A stretch of 14,543 bases of DNA from an uncultured Eubacterium sp. GTDB lineage: Bacteria; Bacillota; Clostridia; Peptostreptococcales; Anaerovoracaceae. How positions within the stretch are numbered: position 1 is the stretch's first letter; every line of letters starts with the position of its first letter. Both the position numbers and the translations under genes were made by a program. Positions 5,771 through 13,173 of this stretch are shown one piece after another. Under the pieces are notes generated by a model. It did not search any database. It saw nothing but the letters and a program-made list of their open reading frames with translations, and was not told the DNA's origin. Location of the stretch: assembly GCA_947367725.1 (NCBI GenBank), contig CANBFZ010000010.1, forward strand, positions 1 through 14,543, read 5' to 3'.

Positions 5771-6699
5771 TGGCAGAGAAAATGGCAACAAGAGCCGCTT
5801 ACGGCAAAACGTTGGTGGAACTGGGTGCAGAATATCCCAATCTGGTTGTGATGGATGCAGACCTTTCCAAATCTACGATGACAGCGGAATTCAGCAAAAC
5901 CTATCCTGAAAGATTTTTTAATATGGGAATCGCGGAGCAGAATTTGTACGGCAGCGCGGCAGGACTTGCCTTGTCCGGTAAAGTGGTTTGCGCTTCGACC
6001 TTTGCTATGTTTGCAGCGGGAAGAGCCTTTGAAATTATTAGAAATTCCATCGGGTATACTGGTGCGAACGTAAAGATTTGTGCAACCCATGCAGGCATCA
6101 CAGTAGGAGAAGACGGCGCCAGCCATCAGACCTTTGAGGATTTGGCACTGATGAGAACCATTCCGGGGATGACGGTGGTGAATCCTTCTGATGGAGTCAG
6201 TGCAAAGCTTCTTTTGAAGCAGGTTGTAGATTTTGACGGACCTTGCTATGTCAGACTGGGCAGAGCTGCAGTGCCAGTATTTTACGATGAAACGGCGGAT
6301 ATCAAGCTGGGCAAGGGAAATGTGCTGCGGGCAGGCAGAGATGTGACCGTCATCGCCACAGGCATCATGGTGGCAGAAGCCATGGAAGCGGCGTCGCAGC
6401 TTGCAGAAGAGGGCGTTGATGTACGTGTCATCGATATGCATACCATCAAACCCCTGGATGAGGATTTGATTGTGCAGGCTGCCAAGGAAACCGGAAAAAT
6501 TGTAACGGCAGAAGAACATTCTGTAATCGGTGGTCTTGGTAGTGCTGTGGCGGAAGTATTGTGCAGAAAACAGCCTGCCAAAATGGCGATGGTTGGGCAG
6601 CAGGATACATACGGCGAATCCGGAAAACCTGACGAACTGAAAGAAAAGTACGGCATGACGGCAGATGCCATTGTGGCAGCAGTGAGAGAGATTTATTAA
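5770..6699 (+). CDS. tkt: Transketolase, C-terminal (pyrimidine-binding) subunit
   Basis: Partner of the preceding subunit. The pyrimidine-binding domain (about 5-165) holds the catalytic glutamate E56 in GIAEQN (53-58), THAGITVGEDGASHQ (106-120) and TVVNPSD (135-141). The transketolase C-terminal domain (about 180-305) includes TIKPLD (225-230) and AEEHSVIGGLGSAV (247-260). The length of 309 residues is normal for the split form. ATG 5770 overlaps the TAA of the upstream gene (TAATG), with GGAGG 9 bases before it; the alternative ATG at 5764 lies only 3 bases from that site. The overlap implies translational coupling and roughly equal subunit amounts. A strong terminator follows within 25 bases. 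The DXS and pyruvate dehydrogenase E1-beta families share the fold, but the two-subunit order and motifs favour transketolase. Confidence 0.94.
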   Translation: MAEKMATRAAYGKTLVELGAEYPNLVVMDADLSKSTMTAEFSKTYPERFFNMGIAEQNLYGSAAGLALSGKVVCASTFAMFAAGRAFEIIRNSIGYTGANVKICATHAGITVGEDGASHQTFEDLALMRTIPGMTVVNPSDGVSAKLLLKQVVDFDGPCYVRLGRAAVPVFYDETADIKLGKGNVLRAGRDVTVIATGIMVAEAMEAASQLAEEGVDVRVIDMHTIKPLDEDLIVQAAKETGKIVTAEEHSVIGGLGSAVAEVLCRKQPAKMAMVGQQDTYGESGKPDELKEKYGMTADAIVAAVREIY

Positions 6700-6721
6700 T
6701 TACTAAAGTATGGAAAGAAAC

Positions 6722-6766
6722 CGGTAGGTTCAATGATTGTTTTCGTTGGGCTTACCGTTTTTTTTT
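6722..6766 (+). terminator. Intrinsic terminator after the transketolase genes
   Basis: CGGTAGG (6722-6728) pairs with CTTACCG (6751-6757). The stem continues inward through TTCAA/TTGGG, giving about 12 pairs including G-U wobbles, and nine T residues (6758-6766) follow. Confidence 0.9.
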
Positions 6767-6797
6767 AAGCGGTCCAGAATAGAAACCGGTACCTTGT

Positions 6798-6825
6798 TTG
6801 CACTGTTTCAGGCAGCGACGATACT
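6798..6825 (+). promoter_or_regulatory. Weak candidate promoter for the PrcB-like gene
   Basis: TTGCAC (6798-6803) and GATACT (6820-6825) with a 16-base spacer, downstream of the terminator. A promoter is needed somewhere in 6767-6880; this is the best match I see, but it is imperfect. Confidence 0.3.
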
Positions 6826-6876
6826 GCACGGTGGCTCGCAGGGATGCATAGTGTCGGAATTGATGACATATTTCAG

Positions 6877-6924
6877 GGGGTCGTCTCATACAGTGCTAGT
6901 AGAGCTTTGAAAGGAGACGGCCTT
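6877..6924 (+). promoter_or_regulatory. Hairpin enclosing the ribosome binding site of the PrcB-like gene
   Basis: GGTCGTCTC (6879-6887) pairs with GAGACGGCC (6914-6922), with one G-U pair. Two further G-U pairs (6877-6878 with 6923-6924) bring the stem flush to the ATG at 6925. The ribosome site AAGGAG (6911-6916) is half in the stem and half at its mouth, inside a 26-base loop. Such a structure should restrain translation until it is opened. Confidence 0.55.
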
Positions 6925-7362
6925 ATGAAAAAGGAAATCATCGCCATCGTGGTCGCAGCAGTTGTGCTTGTGGGACTGATTGTGGCTTTTGGCGTAAAAT
7001 CAGGAGAAACCAATGTAAAATTTGAAAAAGTTTCGGAAAAAGTCATGCCGAGAGAACTGGAGGCGGATATTTTACCGGAGTACAGAGACCTGGAACGGGC
7101 GCTTGCCTGCAAGGTAGGGGATAAAATCTATATCATTGTAACGAGAGGGGAAAAACCGACAGCCGGGTACGAAGTGGATATAGATAAAATTACGCTGGAA
7201 AACAAAGATGATAAGAGTAATTTAATTGTTTATGCAACCTTCGTAGATCCTGCCCAGCCAGAGAATATGGCGCAGATTTCATGTTATCCGGTTGCAGTGG
7301 CAAAGGCGGATTTAAAAGGTTTGCCGGATACCATTGAACTGAGAGCCGACTATGCCAAATAA
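6925..7362 (+). CDS. Membrane-anchored protein with PrcB C-terminal-like domain
   Basis: A 145-residue protein. Residues 4-23 are an uninterrupted hydrophobic segment behind a KK start, most likely an uncleaved signal anchor that places the rest outside the cell. Residues about 66-125 resemble the PrcB_C domain, first known from the PrcB subunit of the Treponema dentilisin protease complex: a beta strand leading into RGEKPTAGYEVDIDKI (74-89), then a strand with FVDPAQPENMAQISCYPVAV (106-125). No catalytic residues are expected; such domains are thought to be extracellular assembly or binding modules. The start is ATG 6925 with AAGGAG 8 bases upstream; the frame is open further upstream to 6844, but without a ribosome site. 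It is monocistronic between a terminator and the next promoter. The assignment rests on motif memory, and the function is unknown. Confidence 0.75.
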   Translation: MKKEIIAIVVAAVVLVGLIVAFGVKSGETNVKFEKVSEKVMPRELEADILPEYRDLERALACKVGDKIYIIVTRGEKPTAGYEVDIDKITLENKDDKSNLIVYATFVDPAQPENMAQISCYPVAVAKADLKGLPDTIELRADYAK

Positions 7363-7465
7363 AGGGCGTTTACTGGTTAAGTGATATCGGTGAAAGTGTA
7401 TCTGGCGACCACCCAATAAGCAGGTGCATACATCGCTAAAAATGTAATTTAATTACAAAAATTCC
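7363..7465. other. Short spacer with an AT-rich palindrome
   Basis: Non-coding gap after the PrcB-like gene. It contains GTAATTTAATTAC (7444-7456), a perfect inverted repeat around one base, 9 bases before the -35 element of the next gene. It could be an operator. I see no convincing terminator for the upstream gene. Confidence 0.4.
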
Positions 7466-7494
7466 TTGAATTTACTCTCGAATTCGTGTATACT
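7466..7494 (+). promoter_or_regulatory. Sigma-A-type promoter of the ParA-like gene
   Basis: TTGAAT (7466-7471) and TATACT (7489-7494) with an exact 17-base spacer, about 40 bases before the start codon. Confidence 0.7.
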
Positions 7495-7536
7495 GAAACT
7501 AGACATGGGAAGTAAAACGAATTGAGAGGATAGAGC

Positions 7537-8310
7537 ATGCTGAACAGAACTTTTATACGTCCGCAGAAGGTGCAGGGGGAGACCGACAGCGGGAATCCGG
7601 AACAATTGAATATTGGCGTGACCGGACTGGGCCAGTGCGTTGGAACTACATTTGTTGCATCGTCTCTGGCTCTTTATTTTGCTGATAAGGGGAAAAGTGT
7701 GACATTTACACAATGTTTGACGCCAAGCAGATGCAGAAGTCTTCTTTTTGACGCGGTAGCAATGGATCAGCGCTTTGCAAACAGGGTATTTTATGACATC
7801 TATCGGTGTATTGGGGAAGGGAAGCCGGTACGAGATAAAAAGAATATGGAGTACGGTGTCAACTGGATTTTGCCCACGCCGTGGTGTGCAGAAACCGGGA
7901 TGGATTTAGACAACAGGCAGCGGGCACGGCTGCTACAGAGCGCAAAAGGGGAACTGTGCATTTTTGACATGGCAGCAGAGACTGATTGGGATGCATATCT
8001 TGCAGATATGGATCGGCTAATCGTGGTGACAGATCCGATGCCGTCCGGTCTGATTCGAGCAGGCAATCGGTTTCAACGGCTGAAGGCACTAGAACTTTCC
8101 GGCATTAGAACTGACTGGATTGTGAATCGAACCAACAGCGGCATCAGCCGCAGGCAAATTGCTGCCTATTTAAAGACAAGAAAACTGCTATGGCTGCCGG
8201 AACTGGTTTCAGATTTGTTTTATGCTGATGAATTCGCCTGTCGTTTTCACTGGGAAAATCAAGAAATCAAATGTAAATTAGAGGATATTTTCACAAAAGT
8301 TTCACAGTAA
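7537..8310 (+). CDS. ParA/MinD-like P-loop protein with degenerate Walker A
   Basis: A 257-residue, apparently cytosolic protein with no signal or membrane segment. Residues 25-60 look like the start of a ParA/MinD/CpaE-type fold: the strand NIGVTG, a loop GLGQCVGTT (30-38), a helix FVASSLALYFADKGKSVTF. The loop keeps the GTT ending, but the invariant lysine of GKT is replaced by T37 and the signature lysine of the deviant Walker A is also missing. A Walker B-like strand, LCIFDMA, is at 140-146, followed by DRLIVVTDP (159-167) and WIVNRTNSG (194-202), which resemble the later strands of MinD-like proteins. Nucleotide hydrolysis is doubtful; binding or a structural role is possible. It has its own promoter, AGAGGA 6 bases before ATG, and sits upstream of ftsE. 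No specific family is recognised. Confidence 0.75.
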   Translation: MLNRTFIRPQKVQGETDSGNPEQLNIGVTGLGQCVGTTFVASSLALYFADKGKSVTFTQCLTPSRCRSLLFDAVAMDQRFANRVFYDIYRCIGEGKPVRDKKNMEYGVNWILPTPWCAETGMDLDNRQRARLLQSAKGELCIFDMAAETDWDAYLADMDRLIVVTDPMPSGLIRAGNRFQRLKALELSGIRTDWIVNRTNSGISRRQIAAYLKTRKLLWLPELVSDLFYADEFACRFHWENQEIKCKLEDIFTKVSQ

Positions 8311-8335
8311 TCAGCAGAAACTGTCCTATTTTGCC

Positions 8336-8364
8336 TTTTAAAATGGGTCGAAATATAGTATAAT
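8336..8364 (+). promoter_or_regulatory. Candidate promoter of the ftsE operon
   Basis: A perfect TATAAT (8359-8364) lies 50 bases before the ftsE start. The best -35 at 17 bases is TTTTAA (8336-8341), which is poor, so an activator or another sigma preference may be involved. Confidence 0.45.
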
Positions 8365-8368
8365 TTGT

Positions 8369-8389
8369 ATGTGCGTGCAAAATGCACAT
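8369..8389 (+). promoter_or_regulatory. Inverted repeat at the ftsE transcription start
   Basis: ATGTGC (8369-8374) and GCACAT (8384-8389) flank nine bases; an alternative GTGC/GCAC pairing lies inside. It sits at the expected transcription start, so it could be an operator or a 5' mRNA hairpin. Confidence 0.4.
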
Positions 8390-8414
8390 GAAATAAGCAG
8401 TGAAAGGGATAGCT

Positions 8415-9548
8415 ATGATAACATTCGACAATGTGACGAAAGTATACAATACAAACATTGGTCTTGAGAATGCAAGTATCCATATCAATAAGGGCGATTT
8501 TGTTTTTCTTGTGGGACCCAGCGGTGCGGGCAAATCCACCTTTATCAAGCTGATTCTAAAGGAAATCAACGCTGATTCGGGCAGTATTTTAGTAGATGGT
8601 CAGGAAGTTACGACCCTGAGCAATCGTGAAATTCCGGGACTGCGCAGAAAAATCGGCATCGTATTTCAGGATTTTAGATTGCTCCCCAAGAAAACCGTAT
8701 ATGAGAATGTGGCATTTGCAATGGAAATTTTACATAGGCCGAAGAGACAGATTAGAAAGAAGGTACCGCAGGTGTTGAGTCTGGTAGGTATCAGCGATAA
8801 GGCGGACAAATATCCTGATGAGCTTTCAGCAGGGGAACAACAGCGTGTTGCGATTGCAAGAGCCATCATTAACAATCCGACGGTTCTGATCGCCGATGAA
8901 CCGACCGGGAATTTGGATCCTGATACGGCTGCCGAGATTATGGAACTTTTGAATCAGATCAATATGACAGGCACGACGATTGTGATGGTTACCCACGCAA
9001 AGGATATCGTAGACCGGATGCAGAAGCGAGTCGTTGCGATTGAGGCTGGACATATTGTCAGAGACGAGTTTGGACAGTATGGCTTCGAGGAAGAAGCCAC
9101 GGATGACGCATGCCTTGACGGTGAAGTCTTTGGCGCAGAAGCGCTTACAGACGATGCACCGAATTATGGTCTCTCAGATGACAGGATTCTGCAGGAGATG
9201 GAAGTGCTTTTTGCAGAGAGAAAGAACCGGGAGGCACAGGCATACGCGCGTGCAGAAGAACCGGTAGAGGCACCGGCACAAGACATAGTTGCTGCCGAAG
9301 AACCCGCAGTAGAGAGCGAAGAAGAGATGGCGCAGGAAGCGCCGTTTCCAGAAGTCTTTCCATCGGATGAACTGGTGGACTCTACAGAACCTTTGGTATC
9401 AGAAGAACTTGATTTCTCTGATTTCGAGGATACAGCGTATAGAACTGTCAGGTTTAAGACAGCAGAATATGAGATGATGCATCACGGCGCAGAAGCCGAA
9501 TCTTTCACAGAAGAGGAGGGCGCTGGCAATGAACCAGATCTTTTATAA
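8415..9548 (+). CDS. ftsE: Cell division ATPase FtsE with long acidic C-terminal extension
   Basis: ATP-binding half of the FtsEX complex, which couples ATP hydrolysis to activation of cell-wall hydrolases at the division site or along the wall. The ABC domain fills residues 1-218: Walker A GPSGAGKST (34-42), Q-loop Q85, signature LSAGEQQ (137-143, with A where G is usual), Walker B VLIADEPT (157-164) and H194. FtsE is normally 220-230 residues, but this one has 377. Residues 219-377 are rich in Glu, Asp, Ala and Pro, apart from a less acidic stretch, TAYRTVRFKTAEYEMM (340-355). The tail looks disordered and is probably cytoplasmic. ATG 8415 is chosen for AGGG 6 bases upstream; the GTG at 8400 is an in-frame alternative. 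The coding end overlaps ftsX by 20 bases. Confidence 0.96.
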   Translation: MITFDNVTKVYNTNIGLENASIHINKGDFVFLVGPSGAGKSTFIKLILKEINADSGSILVDGQEVTTLSNREIPGLRRKIGIVFQDFRLLPKKTVYENVAFAMEILHRPKRQIRKKVPQVLSLVGISDKADKYPDELSAGEQQRVAIARAIINNPTVLIADEPTGNLDPDTAAEIMELLNQINMTGTTIVMVTHAKDIVDRMQKRVVAIEAGHIVRDEFGQYGFEEEATDDACLDGEVFGAEALTDDAPNYGLSDDRILQEMEVLFAERKNREAQAYARAEEPVEAPAQDIVAAEEPAVESEEEMAQEAPFPEVFPSDELVDSTEPLVSEELDFSDFEDTAYRTVRFKTAEYEMMHHGAEAESFTEEEGAGNEPDLL

Positions 9549-10419
9549 CATAAAACAGGCATTTGTACAGATTGGCAGAAATAAAGCGATGAGCCTGGCA
9601 TCTGTCTTTGCTATTACCGCCATGATGCTGATACTGGGTTTATTCTTTGTGATTACAGTGAATATCAACCTGTTTACAGAGATGGTAAAGTCCGACTATG
9701 AGCAGGTGGAGTTATTTCTTCTCGATGAGGTAACCACCGAAGAAGCCCAGGCGATTATGGACAAAATCGAAGGACGCAAAGGGGTTGAGGCAGTAGAGTA
9801 CCGAACCAGAGAAGATGCATTGCGTATTATGAAATCCCGCTGGGGTGAGAGCAGTTATTTGCTGGATTCTCTAGGGGGAAATCCACTCCCGAATTCGGTG
9901 CTGATTACGGTAGATACACTGGAAAGCGCCGGAAAGATCACAGATTTTGCCGCAGAACTTGACGGGGTGGAGGACGTGAAATACTATCAGGAAACGGTTG
10001 AAAAGCTGACAAAAGTAACGAATTTTTTACAGATTGCAGCGTTGATCATCATGGCATTTCTGGTGGTTGTATCGGTGGTGGTGGTTTCCAATACCATCAA
10101 GCTGACCGTATTCGCAAGAGCCAGAGAGATTTCTATTATGAAATATGTAGGTGCGACCAATTGGTTTATACGCGGTCCGTTTTTGGCAGAAGGGATTATC
10201 ATTGGGATTCTGGCATCTATGGTTTCTGCCGGCATCACGTTTGGCATTTACGGCAGAGTGGTAGCCCTAATTGGCACCCAGGTGATGACCATTCTGTCCT
10301 CTCCACTGGTACCAGCTGGCTATCTGGCAGGAAATCTAATTAGCATTTTCCTTGCGATGGGCGTCAGCATCGGTGCATGGGGCAGTATTATCTCCATGCG
10401 TAGATTCTTGGATACATAA
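9529..10419 (+). CDS. ftsX: Cell division permease-like protein FtsX
   Basis: Membrane half of FtsEX. The 296 residues match the family. There is a cytoplasmic N-terminus, a first membrane helix (about 22-45), a large extracellular domain (about 50-160) that in homologues contacts the hydrolase or its activator, and then three helices (about 168-191, 219-241, 265-287). The conserved cytoplasmic loop REISIMKYVGATNWFIRGPF (199-218) is the coupling region for FtsE. The start is ATG with GGAGG (9515-9519) 9 bases upstream; this site and the first codons lie inside the ftsE coding end, which implies translational coupling. It does not transport a known substrate. The next gene encodes the probable extracellular partner. 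Confidence 0.96.
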   Translation: MNQIFYNIKQAFVQIGRNKAMSLASVFAITAMMLILGLFFVITVNINLFTEMVKSDYEQVELFLLDEVTTEEAQAIMDKIEGRKGVEAVEYRTREDALRIMKSRWGESSYLLDSLGGNPLPNSVLITVDTLESAGKITDFAAELDGVEDVKYYQETVEKLTKVTNFLQIAALIIMAFLVVVSVVVVSNTIKLTVFARAREISIMKYVGATNWFIRGPFLAEGIIIGILASMVSAGITFGIYGRVVALIGTQVMTILSSPLVPAGYLAGNLISIFLAMGVSIGAWGSIISMRRFLDT

Positions 10420-10463
10420 ACCAGAACAAACCGCATACAGAAATAGAAAGAAGGAAAGAAGCG

Positions 10464-11510
10464 ATGAAAAAAAAGAGTTTGATTTGTCTTTTAATCTTTG
10501 TTCTAGTAGCAGCATGCAGCACCTATGGTCTCAGCTATGCCGATACCAAAGCTGATAAGCAGAATGAACTCAATGAAATTAATGATAAAAAAGACGAAGT
10601 AAAGGAAGATATGCAGGAACTGGTGACAAAGATTAAGAGTCAGCAGTCCGAGATCGATAAGCTGCAGACTTCCATTGAACAAAAAGAAACTGAGATTCAA
10701 AAGGCCGAAAACGAAATTGCAAAGACCATCAAAGAAATCAAAGAGAGAGAAGACGGTCTAAATCAGCGGCTACGCACGATGTACAAAAATGGTTCGATCG
10801 GTTATCTGGATGTCCTTTTAGGTTCTGGCAGCATTTCTGAGTTTATCTCCAATCTGGAAATGATTCAGCGGATTTATAAAAACGATCAGAATATCCTGGT
10901 CGTGCTAGAAGAACAGCAGAAGGAACTGGAAGAAAAACAGGCAGCGCTGGAGCGTGAACAGGAAGAACTAGCAGCGCGGCAGGCAGAAGCCAAAGACAAG
11001 AAAGACGCACTGAAAGGTGATCAGGAGGCACTGCAGAATAAGCTGGATGCACTGAATGCGGAGGCAGAACGCATTGGTGATGAGATTGCAAGCATGCAGG
11101 ATCACGACAAGGTATACGAGGGCGGAGAATTTATGTGGCCGACCAATACGACTTATATCACTTCCCCTTTTGGATTCAGAATCCATCCAGTCACAGGTTA
11201 TTACACAGGACATACTGGAGTGGACATCGGCGCTAGCTATGGATCTCCCGTCTATGCGGCGGCGGACGGTACTGTAATTGTTGCCAGCAATTCCTACGGC
11301 GGGTATGGTGTGGCAGTCGTTATCGACCACGGCAGTGGGATCAGTACCCTGTATGGGCACAATGACCATGTAAAAGTCAGCGTAGGACAGCATGTAAAGC
11401 GTGGGCAAGTCATTGCGGCTTCCGGAAACAGCGGCGTTTCTACAGGACCGCATCTGCATTTTGAAGTCAGAATCAACGGTACTTATGTGGACCCGATGTC
11501 CTATTTTTAA
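10464..11510 (+). CDS. Coiled-coil M23 peptidase, probable FtsEX-controlled murein hydrolase
   Basis: Exported EnvC/PcsB-like protein of 348 residues. After a signal sequence come long coiled coils (about 30-105 and 140-212), then an M23/LytM domain (about 222-348). The zinc and catalytic residues look complete: H250 and D254 in GHTGVD, H330 and H332 in GPHLHFE, unlike E. coli EnvC, whose LytM domain is degenerate. An active peptidoglycan endopeptidase is therefore likely. The signal contains VAAC (15-18), a possible lipobox ending at C18, but SYA before D27 is also an acceptable signal peptidase I site, so membrane attachment is undecided. The start is ATG with GAAGGAAAGAAG upstream. It lies 44 bases after ftsX. 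By analogy with EnvC and PcsB, the coiled coil should bind the FtsX extracellular domain. Confidence 0.93.
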   Translation: MKKKSLICLLIFVLVAACSTYGLSYADTKADKQNELNEINDKKDEVKEDMQELVTKIKSQQSEIDKLQTSIEQKETEIQKAENEIAKTIKEIKEREDGLNQRLRTMYKNGSIGYLDVLLGSGSISEFISNLEMIQRIYKNDQNILVVLEEQQKELEEKQAALEREQEELAARQAEAKDKKDALKGDQEALQNKLDALNAEAERIGDEIASMQDHDKVYEGGEFMWPTNTTYITSPFGFRIHPVTGYYTGHTGVDIGASYGSPVYAAADGTVIVASNSYGGYGVAVVIDHGSGISTLYGHNDHVKVSVGQHVKRGQVIAASGNSGVSTGPHLHFEVRINGTYVDPMSYF

Positions 11511-11524
11511 ACAAAAGGTGAATC

Positions 11525-13162
11525 ATGCAGTTACAACCCAAAATATATGAATTATTACATAAACGAGGGATTACGACAGAAATACAGATTGAAGAGTTTC
11601 TGTCTGATAAACCGCAGAAAACTTACGATCCATTCCTGCTTCTGAATATGGAAGCAGGGGTGGATTTAATATTGTCTTCCATTGAGGAAGATGAGAAGAT
11701 CTGTATCTATGGAGACTATGATGCGGATGGCATCACGTCTACGGCTGTTTTGATGGAGGTTTTGTCCAATCTGACGCAAAATCTGATTTACTATATTCCA
11801 TCTCGCTTTGAAGAAGGGTACGGTCTGAACTGTGCAGCGCTGGATAAAATTAAAGCGGCAGGAACCGATCTCGTTATTACAGTAGACTGCGGCAGTGTTT
11901 CCTGCGCAGAGGTAGAATATGCCAAGGACATCGGACTGAAGATTCTGGTGACAGATCACCATACCGTTACAGACAAAGTAGCGGATTGCCTGGTCATCAA
12001 TCCCATGCAGCCAGGATGTTCGTATCCTTTTAAACATTTAGCAGGGGTAGGCGTAGCTTTTAAGCTGGCGCAGGCCATTGCGGCAGAGACCGGCTTGCCT
12101 AAGACGATTGTCAACAGAACACTGGATTTGGTAGGGGTAGGCACCATCGGAGATATCGTGCCGCTGGTGGACGAGAACCGAACGCTGGCAAAGTATGGCA
12201 TTCGTTCGTTGAACCTGACCCAAAGACCAGGTCTTTCAAAATTGATGGAGGGCGTCAGCTTGCAGAAAGGGACGGTCAGTTCTGAAAATGTCTCTTATAT
12301 CATTGTACCCCATCTCAATGCGTCCGGTCGCATGAAAGATGCCCGCATTGCGGCAAACCTTATGATGGCGTGCGACGAAGCATCTGTTTCTGAAGGTGTT
12401 AAAACGCTGATTTCCTGTAATCAGGAACGGAAACGGATGCAGCGTGAAACCTTTATGCAATGCTGTGCCATTGCAGAGACGCAGTATGCGAAAGATCGGT
12501 TTTTGGTCATCGATTTAGAAGATGCCCATGAAGGCATTACAGGTATTGTAGCAGGAAAACTTAAAGAAACTTATCATAAGCCGGCGATTCTCGTAACGCC
12601 GACTCAAAATGACTGCCTGAAAGGTACCGGTCGGTGCATTGAAGGGGTGAATCTTTACGAACTTCTGAAAGAAAATGAAGCTTTATTTGAGCGGTTCGGC
12701 GGCCATGCCGCTGCCTGTGGCTTTACGATGAAACGGGAACATTTGGATACCCTTAGAAACAATCTGAACTGTGCAATGGATGCTGTCTTTGCGGAAAAAC
12801 CAGAACTGATGACTGCCAGCATTTGCGCAGATCTTTCGCTGGAAGCCGCGGATGTTACACTGCAGCTTGTCTCAGAATTGCAAAAACTTGCACCGTTTGG
12901 ATGCGCCAATCCGCAGCCGACCATCCGGATTAGGCTGATGCCTGCTGCAGTCAGAAAGATGGGCAGCGAGAATCAGTACACCAAATTCACAGGTGTCATG
13001 GAAGACGGAAGAGAACTGCAGTGCGTCATATTTAAAGATGCAAAGACATACGATACATTACTGCAAAAAGGATGCCGGCTGACAGTCATCGGTACACTAG
13101 AGAGTCAGCAGTGGAACGGCAGGCAGTATTTGCAGCTCATGGTGCTGCATGCGGAAGAATAG
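11525..13162 (+). CDS. recJ: Single-stranded-DNA-specific exonuclease RecJ
   Basis: A 5'-3' single-strand DNA exonuclease of the DHH family, used in recombination repair, mismatch repair and recovery of stalled forks. The 545 residues are close to typical for RecJ (about 560-580). The DHH domain has DYDADGITSTA (64-74), VDCGS (120-124), DHH (144-146) and GVGTIGDIVPL (204-214), whose aspartates and histidines bind manganese. The DHHA1 domain holds HEGITGIVAGKL (335-346), SNA-binding-type KGTGR (366-370) and GGHAAACGF (392-400). An OB-fold-like segment covers about 430-545 with LAPFGCANPQP (455-465). The start is ATG with AAAGGTG upstream. It lies 14 bases after the peptidase gene and 11 before ctpA, so DNA repair is co-transcribed with a wall-remodelling operon. 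Confidence 0.95.
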   Translation: MQLQPKIYELLHKRGITTEIQIEEFLSDKPQKTYDPFLLLNMEAGVDLILSSIEEDEKICIYGDYDADGITSTAVLMEVLSNLTQNLIYYIPSRFEEGYGLNCAALDKIKAAGTDLVITVDCGSVSCAEVEYAKDIGLKILVTDHHTVTDKVADCLVINPMQPGCSYPFKHLAGVGVAFKLAQAIAAETGLPKTIVNRTLDLVGVGTIGDIVPLVDENRTLAKYGIRSLNLTQRPGLSKLMEGVSLQKGTVSSENVSYIIVPHLNASGRMKDARIAANLMMACDEASVSEGVKTLISCNQERKRMQRETFMQCCAIAETQYAKDRFLVIDLEDAHEGITGIVAGKLKETYHKPAILVTPTQNDCLKGTGRCIEGVNLYELLKENEALFERFGGHAAACGFTMKREHLDTLRNNLNCAMDAVFAEKPELMTASICADLSLEAADVTLQLVSELQKLAPFGCANPQPTIRIRLMPAAVRKMGSENQYTKFTGVMEDGRELQCVIFKDAKTYDTLLQKGCRLTVIGTLESQQWNGRQYLQLMVLHAEE

Positions 13163-13173
13163 GGGATAGATAT

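Noticed and set aside
5692..6519. 275-residue minus-strand ORF opposite the transketolase C subunit
   Set aside because: Cysteine- and histidine-rich shadow frame of a strongly recognised gene, without ribosome site or family features.
6844..6924. N-terminal extension of the PrcB-like protein from ATG 6844
   Set aside because: No ribosome site there, and it would put 27 polar residues before the signal anchor; this stretch instead forms the leader hairpin.
13072..13173. N-terminal extension of CtpA into recJ
   Set aside because: The extension is the recJ coding sequence in another frame; ATG 13174 has a ribosome site and leads directly into a membrane anchor.
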